Shown piece by piece: positions 47,356-56,628 of a DNA stretch of 64,000 bases. The translations under genes were made by a program, and so were the position numbers. The notes under the pieces are model-generated. The model had not been told where the DNA came from and did no database searches. It worked only from the letters and a program-made list of their open reading frames with translations. Numbering within the stretch: the stretch's first letter is position 1; every line of letters starts with the position of its first letter. The stretch comes from an uncultured Flavobacteriaceae bacterium (GTDB taxonomy: Bacteria; Bacteroidota; Bacteroidia; Flavobacteriales; Flavobacteriaceae): the NCBI GenBank assembly GCA_905182295.1, contig CAJJAZ010000003.1, forward strand, positions 167,686 to 231,685. Reading direction: 5' to 3'.

Positions 47356-47598
47356 TTACCAAGAAATCTCACCTCCCTGGGGCAAGTTAAATTTCTTTCT
47401 GAAAATACCTACAGAGATCTGAAACAAAGGCACGCCAAAAAGGCTAATGTCTCCAAAAGGTTGCCAAGAAAAAAATTTTTGGAAAATTAAATTAGACACC
47501 ACCAAAGAAGTAATAAATAAAGTCCCTAATAAGAGGTATATCTTTTGCGCATGCTCTTTTTGTTTCCCTTCTAATACAAATACCCCTTCTTTTTTCAT
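47356..47598 (-). pseudogene. N-terminal fragment of a YhhQ-type queuosine-precursor transporter
   Basis: An 80-codon frame whose middle (YLLLGTLFITSLVVSNLIFQ, then VPLFQISVGI) reads like the first transmembrane segments of the YhhQ/VUT family. Family members continue after ISVG with LPYPITF and five more helices, about 230 residues in all. Here the sequence changes abruptly to FRKKFNLPQGGEISW and stops. The space before DUF2797 is too short for the rest. It is probably a truncated, non-functional remnant. The call rests on my recall of the family. Confidence 0.55.
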
Positions 47599-47652
47599 CT
47601 AAAACAAAAGCCCTTATTAATCTTCAATACAACCACTGAGTATTTATTAAAC

Positions 47653-49413
47653 CTACTTAATCTCTAAAGCATACGGCATTCTTGCCTGAATGCCTTCTTG
47701 CTTGATGTTCTGACGCACCGTTTTCAAAAAACCAGCTGCATCTAATTGGTTCTGAGACAATGATGCGAATGTTTTAATACTCGTTCTCACGCCTGATAAG
47801 TCTTCTATCAACTGCTCAAATGGAGACTTGTACTTGGGATAATTTCTAATGCCATAATCAGATGCACCACCCAACAAAGCCGCTTCTGCTATAGCCACGT
47901 CTAAGTCTCCTATGCCATCTATAAGCCCTCCTGCTAAGGCAGCCTCAGCAGTCCAAACCCTTCCTTGCGCAAGAGCGTCTACCTGATTCATAGTCATCCC
48001 CCTACCTGAGCTCACCCTACTTAAAAAAGTCTGGTAAGTGTCTTCAATCCCTTGAACCGTAAGCGCCCTGAACTTTTTAGACATAGGGCTAAACACGGAG
48101 TAAGTAGCGCCGTTGTCGTGGGTGGCCACTTCTTGGGCGTTTACCCCCCACTCTTCTGCCAATTGAGACATATTGGGCAATACCCCAAAAACACCTATGG
48201 AACCTGTTATAGTAGCAGGGGAAGCAAATATTTTGTTTGCGCCAGCGGCAATGTAGTATCCGCCAGAGGCGGCTACATCTCCCATAGAAACCACTACAGG
48301 TTTCACCGCTTTTGCTTTTTCAACAGCATGCCAAATAAGGTCTGAAACCAATGCACTGCCTCCTGGAGAATTTATCCTGAGTACAATGGCTTTAACCGTG
48401 CTGTTTTCAACAGCGGCTTCAATGCCTTCTATAGTGAGCTCTTGTCCAATATAATCTGCATTACCTTGACCGTACATGATTTCTCCCTGGGCGTAAACCA
48501 CGGCAATATTTTCTTTTGAGCTGTAGGGACGTTTGGTCGCTGAATGGCGAATATAATCACTCAAAGCAACTGTTTTTGGCTTGTTTGGAAGGGGCAAATC
48601 GAATGCTTTTTTAAGGGCCAAATCATACTGATCTTCATATAATAATCCATCTATAAACCCGTTACTCAAGGCCTTTGACGGGGTTCCAGCTCCCATAATT
48701 TCTACAAACGCATTGAGCTGCTTTAAAGTCATGTTTCTGTCCTTAGCCATATCTACAGCCATCACTTGCCAAAGCCCGTCTAACAATGCTGTAAGTTGTG
48801 TTTTTTGAGCTACACTCATCTCGTTTTCCAAGTAAGGCTCTACAGCGCTCTTGTACTTACCGTGCCTAATGACCTCCATTTTTATGCCAGATTTTTCTTG
48901 AAAATCTTTAAGGTACAACACTTCTGAACTAAGGCCTTTTACCCCTACAATTCCGGTTGGTGTAAGGAAAATTGAATCTGCCACTGAGGCCAAATAATAC
49001 TCTTTCTGATCGTAAAACTCCGCATAGGAAAAAACCTTCTTTCCGGAGGTTTTAAAATCCGTCAAGGCATCTCTAATAGCCTTCACCTGAGACCAACCTG
49101 CCATAAAATATGCATTTCTAATACTAATCCCCTGAACCCTACTGTCTTCTTTAGCCACTTCAATAGCTAATAAAATCTGATCAAGCCCCATTTGTGGGTT
49201 GCCAAAAGCACCGAAAGGATCTTGGCTTTGGTCCACGATCCTATCCTTTACGGATCCTTGAAAATCTAATTCCAACACCACTTTGTTCCCAATTACTGTC
49301 TTAGGTTCCATATCTGACAAGGCCGTTATGATAGAGAAGAACATAAAAAAAGCCACTCCAAAGGCCACTAAGGTCCCCAAACACGAGGCAAAGAAATTTC
49401 TTAAAAAAGTCAT
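47653..49413 (-). CDS. sppA: Signal peptide peptidase SppA (67-kDa type)
   Basis: A membrane-anchored serine protease that degrades cleaved signal peptides. The 586-residue protein has an N-terminal membrane segment (about 5-35) and two tandem ClpP-like domains. The C-terminal one has the nucleophile in GDVAASGGYYIAAGANKIFA, and the N-terminal one supplies the catalytic lysine (IRHGKYKSAVEPY). The length fits the double-domain 67K type. It is transcribed away from the HPPK-kinase fusion. Confidence 0.95.
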   Translation of the reverse strand: MTFLRNFFASCLGTLVAFGVAFFMFFSIITALSDMEPKTVIGNKVVLELDFQGSVKDRIVDQSQDPFGAFGNPQMGLDQILLAIEVAKEDSRVQGISIRNAYFMAGWSQVKAIRDALTDFKTSGKKVFSYAEFYDQKEYYLASVADSIFLTPTGIVGVKGLSSEVLYLKDFQEKSGIKMEVIRHGKYKSAVEPYLENEMSVAQKTQLTALLDGLWQVMAVDMAKDRNMTLKQLNAFVEIMGAGTPSKALSNGFIDGLLYEDQYDLALKKAFDLPLPNKPKTVALSDYIRHSATKRPYSSKENIAVVYAQGEIMYGQGNADYIGQELTIEGIEAAVENSTVKAIVLRINSPGGSALVSDLIWHAVEKAKAVKPVVVSMGDVAASGGYYIAAGANKIFASPATITGSIGVFGVLPNMSQLAEEWGVNAQEVATHDNGATYSVFSPMSKKFRALTVQGIEDTYQTFLSRVSSGRGMTMNQVDALAQGRVWTAEAALAGGLIDGIGDLDVAIAEAALLGGASDYGIRNYPKYKSPFEQLIEDLSGVRTSIKTFASLSQNQLDAAGFLKTVRQNIKQEGIQARMPYALEIK

Positions 49414-49433
49414 AGCACAATCTTTTATAAAAA

Positions 49434-49441
49434 CAAAGATA
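49434..49441 (-). promoter_or_regulatory. -7 element for sppA
   Basis: TATCTTTG on the minus strand is an exact TAnnTTTG match, 21 bases before the sppA ATG. Confidence 0.5.
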
Positions 49442-49476
49442 CCGATTCTTAAATTCTTTTGTTACTTTGTTTTCTC

Positions 49477-50625
49477 ATGAAAAAAAATATCCATACCGCC
49501 TATTTTTCATTGGGCAGCAACCGTGGAAACAAAGCATTAATGCTCCAAAAAGCCGTTTATCTTTTAGAAGATAGGCTGGGAAGTATTAGCGCCATCTCTC
49601 CTGTGTATAAAACAGCCGCTTGGGGTTTTGATTCTGAGGACTTTCTAAATTGTTGTTTGTCCATAGAAGTTGCTATGACTCCCTTAAAAGTGTTAGACAC
49701 TATTTTAGAGATAGAAAATAACTTGGGAAGAAAACGCTATGAGCAAGAAAGTTACGCCGCAAGAACCATAGATATTGATCTACTGCTCTACGGCACACAA
49801 ACCCATTCAGAAGAACGTTTACAGCTGCCACACCCGCAGATGGAAAAAAGGGCTTTTGTGCTCGTGCCTTTGGCCCAAATTGCCGCTAAGGCCGTACACC
49901 CTATTTTTGATAAATCGGTGCAGTCACTACTGAATGCTTCAGAAGATTTAACCGCTTTACAGCGCACTGACATTGCACTTAATAAAACACTTAACTTAGG
50001 AGACAGTGGGCTCACCTTTATTGCTATAGAAGGAAATATTGGGGCTGGAAAAACCACCCTTTCTTCCATGATATCTGAAGATTTTAATGCCAAATTAATT
50101 CACGAGGGTTTTGCAGACAATCCGTTTCTGCCTAAATTCTATGAAGATCCAGCCAGGTATGCCTTCCCATTAGAAATGTCCTTCTTAGCAGAAAGATACC
50201 AGCAGTACACAGAGAGCACCTCTCAACTGGACCTATTCAAAAATTTTATGGTGAGTGATTACGACATTTACAAGTCGCTCATTTTTGCCCAAATCACCCT
50301 TGGAAAGGAAGAATATACCTTATACAGGAAATTATTTGGCTTCATGTACAAAGACGCAAAGGTTCCAGATGCTTATATATACTTGTATCAAAATACGGAG
50401 CGTCTGCTAGAAAATATTGCTGCAAGAGGCCGAGATTACGAAAAAACAATCGATGCTAAATACTTAGAAAAAATTAATCAGGGGTATTTGGACTTTATTA
50501 AAACACACCACCAAAACCATCAACTCATCATAGATGTTTCCGATCGGGATTTTGTGTCAAATCCAGAAGACTACCAATGGATTGTTAAAAAAATAGCCCT
50601 CTTTGGCTTTTTAAAAAGCCGATAA
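49477..50625 (+). CDS. folK: Fusion of HPPK (FolK) and deoxynucleoside kinase
   Basis: A 382-residue chain. Residues about 1-165 are 6-hydroxymethyl-7,8-dihydropterin pyrophosphokinase (TAYFSLGSNRGNK, AWGFDSEDFLNCC, RTIDIDLLLYG), which makes the folate precursor. Residues about 183-382 are a deoxynucleoside kinase with P-loop EGNIGAGKTT and ARGRDYEKT lid. The first ATG in frame (49459) adds MLLCFL and was rejected in favour of MKKNIHTAYF. The fusion links folate and deoxynucleotide supply. The 3' end overlaps the convergent RNA methyltransferase gene by 15 bases. Confidence 0.93.
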   Translation: MKKNIHTAYFSLGSNRGNKALMLQKAVYLLEDRLGSISAISPVYKTAAWGFDSEDFLNCCLSIEVAMTPLKVLDTILEIENNLGRKRYEQESYAARTIDIDLLLYGTQTHSEERLQLPHPQMEKRAFVLVPLAQIAAKAVHPIFDKSVQSLLNASEDLTALQRTDIALNKTLNLGDSGLTFIAIEGNIGAGKTTLSSMISEDFNAKLIHEGFADNPFLPKFYEDPARYAFPLEMSFLAERYQQYTESTSQLDLFKNFMVSDYDIYKSLIFAQITLGKEEYTLYRKLFGFMYKDAKVPDAYIYLYQNTERLLENIAARGRDYEKTIDAKYLEKINQGYLDFIKTHHQNHQLIIDVSDRDFVSNPEDYQWIVKKIALFGFLKSR

Positions 50626-51144
50626 CTTTTTCCAAAAGTCCCAAACCACCACACCTGCACTTACAGAGATATTCAATGAGTGTTTGGTGCCAAATTGAGG
50701 TATTTCTACCACACCATCACTCGCATTAACCACCGCTTGCTGTACCCCTTTCACCTCATTCCCAAAAATAAGTGCATAGGTTTTTTGTGGCTCCAAAATC
50801 ATTTGATCCAAAAAAGTAGCCCCTTCTGCTTGTTCCACAGACCACACCGCTATGGATTGTGCCTGTAATTCTTTGACCAATTCCAAGGTGCTTTCTCTGT
50901 ATTCCCAGGCAACCGTTTCCGTGGCACCCAAAGCAGTTTTATTAATATCTTTATGTGGCGGCTGTGCTGTTATGCCACAAAGATAAATTTTAGAGACTAA
51001 AAACGCGTCTGCTGTTCTAAAGACAGACCCAATGTTATTGAGGCTTCTAATGTTGTCTAAAATTAATATCAAAGGTGTTTTCTGCGCTGCTTTAAAGCCG
51101 GCTACATCTAATCTATCCAAAGCGTCATTAGGCGTTTTCTGCAT
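50611..51144 (-). CDS. TrmH/SpoU family RNA 2'-O-methyltransferase
   Basis: A SPOUT-class methyltransferase of 177 residues with the three family motifs: NIRSLNNIGSVFRTADAF (motif 1), ALIFGNEVKGV (motif 2) and HSLNISVSAGVVVWDF (motif 3), which form the knotted SAM site. There is no extra RNA-binding domain. Whether it modifies tRNA or rRNA is not evident. The start is taken at the ATG at 51144 (MQKTPND) rather than the frame's first codon. Confidence 0.9.
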   Translation of the reverse strand: MQKTPNDALDRLDVAGFKAAQKTPLILILDNIRSLNNIGSVFRTADAFLVSKIYLCGITAQPPHKDINKTALGATETVAWEYRESTLELVKELQAQSIAVWSVEQAEGATFLDQMILEPQKTYALIFGNEVKGVQQAVVNASDGVVEIPQFGTKHSLNISVSAGVVVWDFWKKLSAF

Positions 51145-51262
51145 TTTGAATTTATTTATCCTATAAACCCCTTTAGATATTAACAAATGTTTTCTAAAGC
51201 AGGGGAAAATAGTACATTGCTTCTTTATTTAAAGGGTCAAAAATACACTAATTAAATCGCTT

Positions 51263-53881
51263 TTGAAACCAACAGATTCTAGTAAAAAAGTCAGTCCGTT
51301 AATGCAACAATACAACGGTATTAAAACCAAGTATCCAGACGCATTACTCTTGTTTAGGGTAGGAGATTTTTATGAGACTTTTGGAGAAGACGCTATTAAA
51401 GCGGCACGTATTTTAGGGATTGTGCTCACCCATAGAAACAACGGGGGAGACAAAACAGAACTGGCTGGATTTCCCCACCACTCCTTAAATACTTATTTAC
51501 CAAAACTAGTGAAAGCGGGACAAAGGGTGGCCATTTGCGACCAATTAGAAGATCCCAAACAAACCAAAACTATTGTCAAAAGAGGGGTTACCGAACTCAT
51601 TACGCCTGGAGTGGCTTTTAATGACGACATTCTCTCTGCCAAGTCCAATAATTTCCTTGCGGCACTTCATAAAACCAACAAGGGGTTTGGGGTGGCATTT
51701 TTAGACATTAGTACTGGTGAATTTTTATGCGCTCAAGGAACAGAAGAATACATAGACAAGTTATTACAAAATTTTTCTCCTTCTGAAGTGTTGGTCTCCA
51801 AACCAGAACGAAAAAACATACAAGCCTCTTTTGGTACCCATTGGCATTACTTTTTTGTAGAAGATTGGGTCTTTCAAGAACATTATGCCAAAGAAAGCCT
51901 CAACAAACAATTTAACACAAAAACACTGGCTGGTTTTGGGATAGAAAATTTACCCTTAGGTGTCATTGCCGCAGGAGTAGTATTGCATTATTTGTCAGAA
52001 ACAAGACATGACAAATTGAGTCACATAAGCCGTCTCAACAGAATTGCAGCAGACGCCTATGTATGGATGGATCGTTTTACCATTAAAAATTTAGAGCTTT
52101 TTCAGTCCAACGCCCCAGATGGTATTAGCCTGCTACAGGTCATAGACAAAACCACTACCCCTATGGGTGGGCGGCTTCTGAAAAGATGGCTTGCCCTACC
52201 TTTAAAAAACCAAAATTCCATAGAAGCCAGACACCAAATTGTATCTCATCTACAAAAAAATTCGACATTAGAACAGCGATTTGAACACGCTTTAAAAAGT
52301 ATTGGAGACCTAGAAAGGCTTATCTCTAAGGTGGCCACCACCAAGATAAGCCCTAGAGAAATGGTGCAGTTAAAGAACACTCTTTTGGCTCTTGGGCCCA
52401 TTAAATCTCTCGCTGCTGCTTCAGGTCAAAAAGCTTTGAAGCATTTAGCAGAAGGTATAGATCCTTTGGAACCGTTCACCCAATCCATTATGGCTTGTCT
52501 TGCAGAAGAAGCACCTGTTGTTATTGGAAAAGGAACCACTATTGCCCCAGGCTACCATAACGCTTTAGATGAATTAAGAGACCTCTCTAGCGCAGGAAAA
52601 AAACATTTAGACGCCATGCTCGCTAGGGAGACGGAGCGCACAGGGATTAGTAGCTTAAAAATAGCGTCTAACAATGTGTTTGGCTATTATATAGAAGTGA
52701 GAAATACGCACAAGGACAAGGTGCCTGAAGATTGGATCAGAAAACAAACTTTGGTCAATGCGGAGCGTTATATTACAGAAGAACTCAAAACATACGAAGC
52801 AAAAATACTCGGTGCCCAAGAAGAAATCCTAAGTATTGAGCAATATCTTTTTGAACAATTGGTCTCCAAAGCCCAGGCCTTTATTTTAGCGGTTCAAAAA
52901 AATGCGCATCAGGTGGCTACCTTAGATTGCCTTTGCAGTTTTAGTATTTTAGCCCGAGAGCAAAATTATTGCCTCCCACATTTAGACCAAGGATTCTCTC
53001 TAGATCTTAAAGGCGCTAGACACCCAGTTATAGAACAGCAATTAGCAGTCGATGAAAAATATGTGGCTAACGATCTTTTCCTAGACAGAGAAAGCCAACA
53101 AATTATTATGATTACTGGGCCTAATATGAGTGGTAAATCTGCTTTATTAAGACAAACCGCTTTGGTTGTCCTTATGGCGCAAATGGGCTCTTTTGTACCA
53201 GCCAGTTCCGCCAAAATTGGCATGGTAGACAAAATTTTTACCCGAGTAGGTGCCTCTGATAATATTAGTCAAGGCGCTTCTACCTTTATGGTAGAAATGA
53301 ACGAAACCGCTAGTATTCTCAACAACCTTTCTGAGAGAAGTCTGGTGCTTTTAGATGAAATTGGTAGAGGAACAAGTACCTATGACGGAATCTCTATTGC
53401 TTGGGCCATTACGGAGTATTTACACCAACACAGCTCCAAAGCAAAAACCCTTTTTGCCACGCATTACCACGAACTCAATGAGATGAGTGCTAGTTTTGAT
53501 CGAATAAAAAACTACAATGTGGCCGTAAAGGAATTAAAAGACACGGTGCTTTTTATCAGGACATTAAGTCCTGGAGGTAGTGCGCATAGTTTTGGGATTC
53601 ATGTAGCTAAAATGGCAGGCATGCCTAAGGAGGTGCTTGAAAAAGCCAATAGCATCTTAAAAAAGTTAGAGAAAAGTCATAGCAGTGAGCAACTCACCGG
53701 TAAGCTTCAAGAGATTCCCTCTGACATGCAACTCAGTATTTTCAAATTAGACGATCCTATTTTAGAGCAAATCAAAGAAGAAATCTTAGACCTAGACATT
53801 AATAGTTTAACCCCTGTTGCAGCACTGTTAAAACTGGAAGAGATAAAAAAATTAATTGGCGGAAAAGATGCATCTCACTAA
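51263..53881 (+). CDS. mutS: DNA mismatch repair protein MutS
   Basis: Recognises base mismatches and recruits MutL. The 872-residue protein has the mismatch-reading F36/E38 in VGDFYETFGEDA, connector and lever domains, and a C-terminal ATPase with Walker A GPNMSGKSALLRQ (near 619-631), LLDEIGRGTSTYDG and ATHYHELNEM. It starts with TTG at 51263; no ATG lies nearby, and MKPTDSSKK is the natural N-terminus. A tRNA operon follows about 140 bases downstream. Confidence 0.96.
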   Translation: MKPTDSSKKVSPLMQQYNGIKTKYPDALLLFRVGDFYETFGEDAIKAARILGIVLTHRNNGGDKTELAGFPHHSLNTYLPKLVKAGQRVAICDQLEDPKQTKTIVKRGVTELITPGVAFNDDILSAKSNNFLAALHKTNKGFGVAFLDISTGEFLCAQGTEEYIDKLLQNFSPSEVLVSKPERKNIQASFGTHWHYFFVEDWVFQEHYAKESLNKQFNTKTLAGFGIENLPLGVIAAGVVLHYLSETRHDKLSHISRLNRIAADAYVWMDRFTIKNLELFQSNAPDGISLLQVIDKTTTPMGGRLLKRWLALPLKNQNSIEARHQIVSHLQKNSTLEQRFEHALKSIGDLERLISKVATTKISPREMVQLKNTLLALGPIKSLAAASGQKALKHLAEGIDPLEPFTQSIMACLAEEAPVVIGKGTTIAPGYHNALDELRDLSSAGKKHLDAMLARETERTGISSLKIASNNVFGYYIEVRNTHKDKVPEDWIRKQTLVNAERYITEELKTYEAKILGAQEEILSIEQYLFEQLVSKAQAFILAVQKNAHQVATLDCLCSFSILAREQNYCLPHLDQGFSLDLKGARHPVIEQQLAVDEKYVANDLFLDRESQQIIMITGPNMSGKSALLRQTALVVLMAQMGSFVPASSAKIGMVDKIFTRVGASDNISQGASTFMVEMNETASILNNLSERSLVLLDEIGRGTSTYDGISIAWAITEYLHQHSSKAKTLFATHYHELNEMSASFDRIKNYNVAVKELKDTVLFIRTLSPGGSAHSFGIHVAKMAGMPKEVLEKANSILKKLEKSHSSEQLTGKLQEIPSDMQLSIFKLDDPILEQIKEEILDLDINSLTPVAALLKLEEIKKLIGGKDASH

Positions 53882-53949
53882 GGTTCAGACCCTTTATGTC
53901 TGCCTTAAAAAAAGAGCCCTTTATTTTCTTTAATTTTATGCATTTTTAC

Positions 53950-53979
53950 TTTGGGTTTTAGATAAAAGTCTTAAATTTG
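53950..53979 (+). promoter_or_regulatory. Promoter of the tRNA operon
   Basis: TTTG (53950-53953), 18 bases, then TAAATTTG (53972-53979) is an exact match to the Bacteroidota -33 / -7 consensus. It is the best promoter in the window and lies about 45 bases before tRNA-Gly. Confidence 0.72.
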
Positions 53980-54022
53980 CCCTCGCATTAGTAGTAATGC
54001 ACGATCTTTAATGATATAAAAT

Positions 54023-54097
54023 GCGAAAGTAGCTCAGGGGTAGAGCATCACCTTGCCAAGGTGGAGGTCGAGGGTTCGAATCCCTTTTTTCGCTCCA
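54023..54097 (+). tRNA. tRNA-Gly(GCC)
   Basis: The acceptor GCGAAAG pairs with TTTTCGC (one G-U); AGCTCAGGGGTAGAGC is the D arm, anticodon loop TTGCCAA gives GCC, and GGGTTCGAATCCC is the T arm. The discriminator T is followed by an encoded CCA (54095-54097). Confidence 0.95.
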
Positions 54098-54125
54098 TAA
54101 CCGTCCATATTGCGCAAGCAATTAG

Positions 54126-54209
54126 GCTCGAGTGGTGGAATTGGTAGACACGTTGGACTTAAAATCCAATGGACATTAGTCCGTGCGGGTTCAAGTCCCG
54201 CCTCGAGTA
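54126..54209 (+). tRNA. tRNA-Leu(UAA)
   Basis: An 84-base class II tRNA. The acceptor GCTCGAG pairs with CTCGAGT; the anticodon loop CTTAAAA gives TAA; a long variable arm (TGGACATTAGTCC) and the T arm GCGGGTTCAAGTCCCGC follow. Its discriminator A is followed by CTT, so CCA is not encoded. It lies 28 bases after tRNA-Gly, in the same transcript. Confidence 0.95.
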
Positions 54210-54212
54210 CTT

Positions 54213-54250
54213 AAACCCTTGTTAATCATCTGATTTTCAAGGGTTTTTTG
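54213..54250 (+). terminator. Terminator of the tRNA operon
   Basis: AAACCCTTG pairs with CAAGGGTTT, followed by TTT and a T-rich tract, immediately after tRNA-Leu. Between here and the SulP stop (54418) I see only a short direct repeat TGGCATCA (54268-54275 and 54279-54286). Confidence 0.8.
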
Positions 54251-54417
54251 TTTTAATTATCTTTTTCTGGCATCATATTGGCATCAAATGCAATAATAAA
54301 CCCGTTTCAAGGCTTAAATATTTAATACCAAAAAAAAATCAGTACATCACTTAATTTAAATAGAGGGGGTGGGTTTAATAGAAACGGTTTTATTTTTAAA
54401 GATAGGTGTACGCATCT

Positions 54418-56628
54418 TTATATAATCCGATATTCGGAATGCTCAAGTAAAGCAAGTAGATCCTTTGCAAAAGCAAGCATAATTTTAATTTCTTGAAGGC
54501 TTGAGAGACGATCTTTCCCCTTTATCAACAAGTGCGTCCCGTTAGATTCAATATGAAAAACAGGATGGCTTTCAAAAAAGTATATCAATTCTGAATGAAA
54601 AAACTTTATAATTGCTTTCCTATCATTTCCACTCAAATGAAAACGCTTTGAAAAATCAGGATGTTTTTTAAAATTAATGTCATCAAAGCCTGCCCATTGG
54701 TATAATGTCGTTTTGAAATCTTCTTTATCTAATACAAAAACAGGGAGATTTTTAGGACTTTTAAAAAGTAAAAAAGTAGCTTTTAAATCTTCTTTTGTAA
54801 TAAAAGCTCCTTCAGAAAAGGAAAGATCAAATAAGTTAAATTGATGATTCCAAAGCGAATTAACACTATAATTGACCGTTTTAGATTCGAAAAAAAGAAA
54901 ATTTTCTATTCCTTCCGGATCACTTTCAATTTTAGGTTCATAAGTCCATTTTAACTTTTCTGCCAACTTCTCTAAATTTTTTTGTCTATTTGACAAGGTC
55001 TTTTGTAATCCTATTAAAGCATTAATGGGTAAGCTTTTTCTTACAGCAAAAGGGTGTTGTGTTTCTGACGCATGTATATCCAAGCCAATGATTTCAAAAA
55101 TTCCACTTTTACGCTTAAAAGAAAGCTTATAGTCGTAAAGACCTTCCATAACAGTATGGTCTACAAAATCACACAAAGAAAAGTCTACTATAACGTGTTC
55201 GCTTTCAGGAATTTGATCTAACTTATTTTTTAATCTAAAAAAATTTAAAAAAGTGGAGAAATTTTTAACACTCACATAATAGTTACCACTCTGTTTTTCA
55301 AGGTACATAAGCACATTAGGCTTAAAGATATTGAGTGAAAAAAGAAAGAAACTTTTTCTCAATATGAGGTGAACAATAAAAGTAAAGAGAATTCCCGCCG
55401 CAATACCAACAATTAGACTTGTAAATAAAGTGGTGAATAAAGTAATGAGAAAAATAAACGCTTGCTCTGGCCCAATTTTATAAATACGAAGTAAGGCTTC
55501 TGGGGATGATAGTTTATAGCCGGTAAAAACTAAAATTGCTGCTAAAGCAGTAAGTGGAATTCGTTGAATTTGATCTCCCAGGAAAACTACAAACAGCACC
55601 AAAAAAACAGCATGAAAAAAATTTGCTGAACGATTTGTTCCTCCATTATTTGTATTAACAGAACTTCGAGCAATAACCGTTACAACATTTAAACCTCCTA
55701 AAAATCCACTTACAATACTAGCTAAACCAAGGGCGCGAAGGTCTTTGTTCACATTAGATCTCCTCTTTTTTGGATCTAATTTATCTACGGCTTTAATGCT
55801 TAATAAAGACTCAATAACGGTAATTAGAGTTATAGAAAAAACGATTCCAATAAAGTTTATATCAAGGAGTTTGTCAAAATTAGGGTGAGGCAAATTTGAA
55901 AAAAGATGATTTGGAATATTAATTAATAATTCAGGGGCTATAGGCACTGATTTGTTTAAAATCAGGGTATAATAGTAGCCTATTCCAATAGAACCGACAA
56001 CAACCCACATTGGCGCAGGGATTAAATGAAAATAGGGGTTTCTAATTCTGCTGTATAGAAAAAGAAAAAGCAAACTAGCTACTCCCAATACACCAGCAAA
56101 AGGATGGATACCTAAAAAGAGTAACAATGAATCTGGAATACGCAATAATTGTTCAACGGTTCCTCCTGGAATGGAGGTTAGACCCAACATGACATGAAAT
56201 TGCTTAGCCAAAATTCCAATTCCAATTGCGGCAAGCATTCCTTGTAGTGCAGATGCGGGGAAAAATTCACTCATAGCACCCAAGCGTAGAACACCGAAAA
56301 GGAATAGCAGCCCTCCAGATAAAATTATAGCAGCAAGGGTAAGCAAATAGCCCTCATATAGATTCCCTTCTCCAAGGGTTGTAATAGCAGACAAAAGAAC
56401 AATAACTAAGCCGTTTCCAGGCCCAGCAATAGTGACATTAGACCCTCCAAAGATAGCCATAATAATCCCTCCAACAACTGCCGCAATAATACCAGAAAGG
56501 GGGGGGGCATCGGAGGCTATAGCAAGACCTAAACCTAAAGGCAAAGCTATGAGAGAAACGACAAAACCTGCAAAAATATTTTGTGGTAATTCCTTTGTAA
56601 AAGTTCCTATTGGATTTTTTTTAGCCAT
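54418..56628 (-). CDS. SulP family anion transporter with STAS domain
   Basis: A 736-residue inner-membrane transporter of the SLC26/SulP family. About ten or more membrane segments (residues about 10-425) include the family stretch GPGNGLVIVLLSA. A STAS domain follows (about 450-545; VIVDFSLCDFVDHTVMEGL), then a cytosolic extension of about 190 residues that I do not recognise. SulP proteins carry sulfate, bicarbonate or other anions; the substrate cannot be told. The universal stress protein gene just upstream overlaps it by 8 bases, suggesting joint regulation. Confidence 0.9.
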   Translation of the reverse strand: MAKKNPIGTFTKELPQNIFAGFVVSLIALPLGLGLAIASDAPPLSGIIAAVVGGIIMAIFGGSNVTIAGPGNGLVIVLLSAITTLGEGNLYEGYLLTLAAIILSGGLLFLFGVLRLGAMSEFFPASALQGMLAAIGIGILAKQFHVMLGLTSIPGGTVEQLLRIPDSLLLFLGIHPFAGVLGVASLLFLFLYSRIRNPYFHLIPAPMWVVVGSIGIGYYYTLILNKSVPIAPELLINIPNHLFSNLPHPNFDKLLDINFIGIVFSITLITVIESLLSIKAVDKLDPKKRRSNVNKDLRALGLASIVSGFLGGLNVVTVIARSSVNTNNGGTNRSANFFHAVFLVLFVVFLGDQIQRIPLTALAAILVFTGYKLSSPEALLRIYKIGPEQAFIFLITLFTTLFTSLIVGIAAGILFTFIVHLILRKSFFLFSLNIFKPNVLMYLEKQSGNYYVSVKNFSTFLNFFRLKNKLDQIPESEHVIVDFSLCDFVDHTVMEGLYDYKLSFKRKSGIFEIIGLDIHASETQHPFAVRKSLPINALIGLQKTLSNRQKNLEKLAEKLKWTYEPKIESDPEGIENFLFFESKTVNYSVNSLWNHQFNLFDLSFSEGAFITKEDLKATFLLFKSPKNLPVFVLDKEDFKTTLYQWAGFDDINFKKHPDFSKRFHLSGNDRKAIIKFFHSELIYFFESHPVFHIESNGTHLLIKGKDRLSSLQEIKIMLAFAKDLLALLEHSEYRII

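Noticed and set aside
54268..54286. Direct repeat TGGCATCA near tRNA-Leu as an attachment site
   Set aside because: Only 8 bases, 11-base spacing, no match to the tRNA end and no integrase seen. Kept only as a note in the terminator entry.
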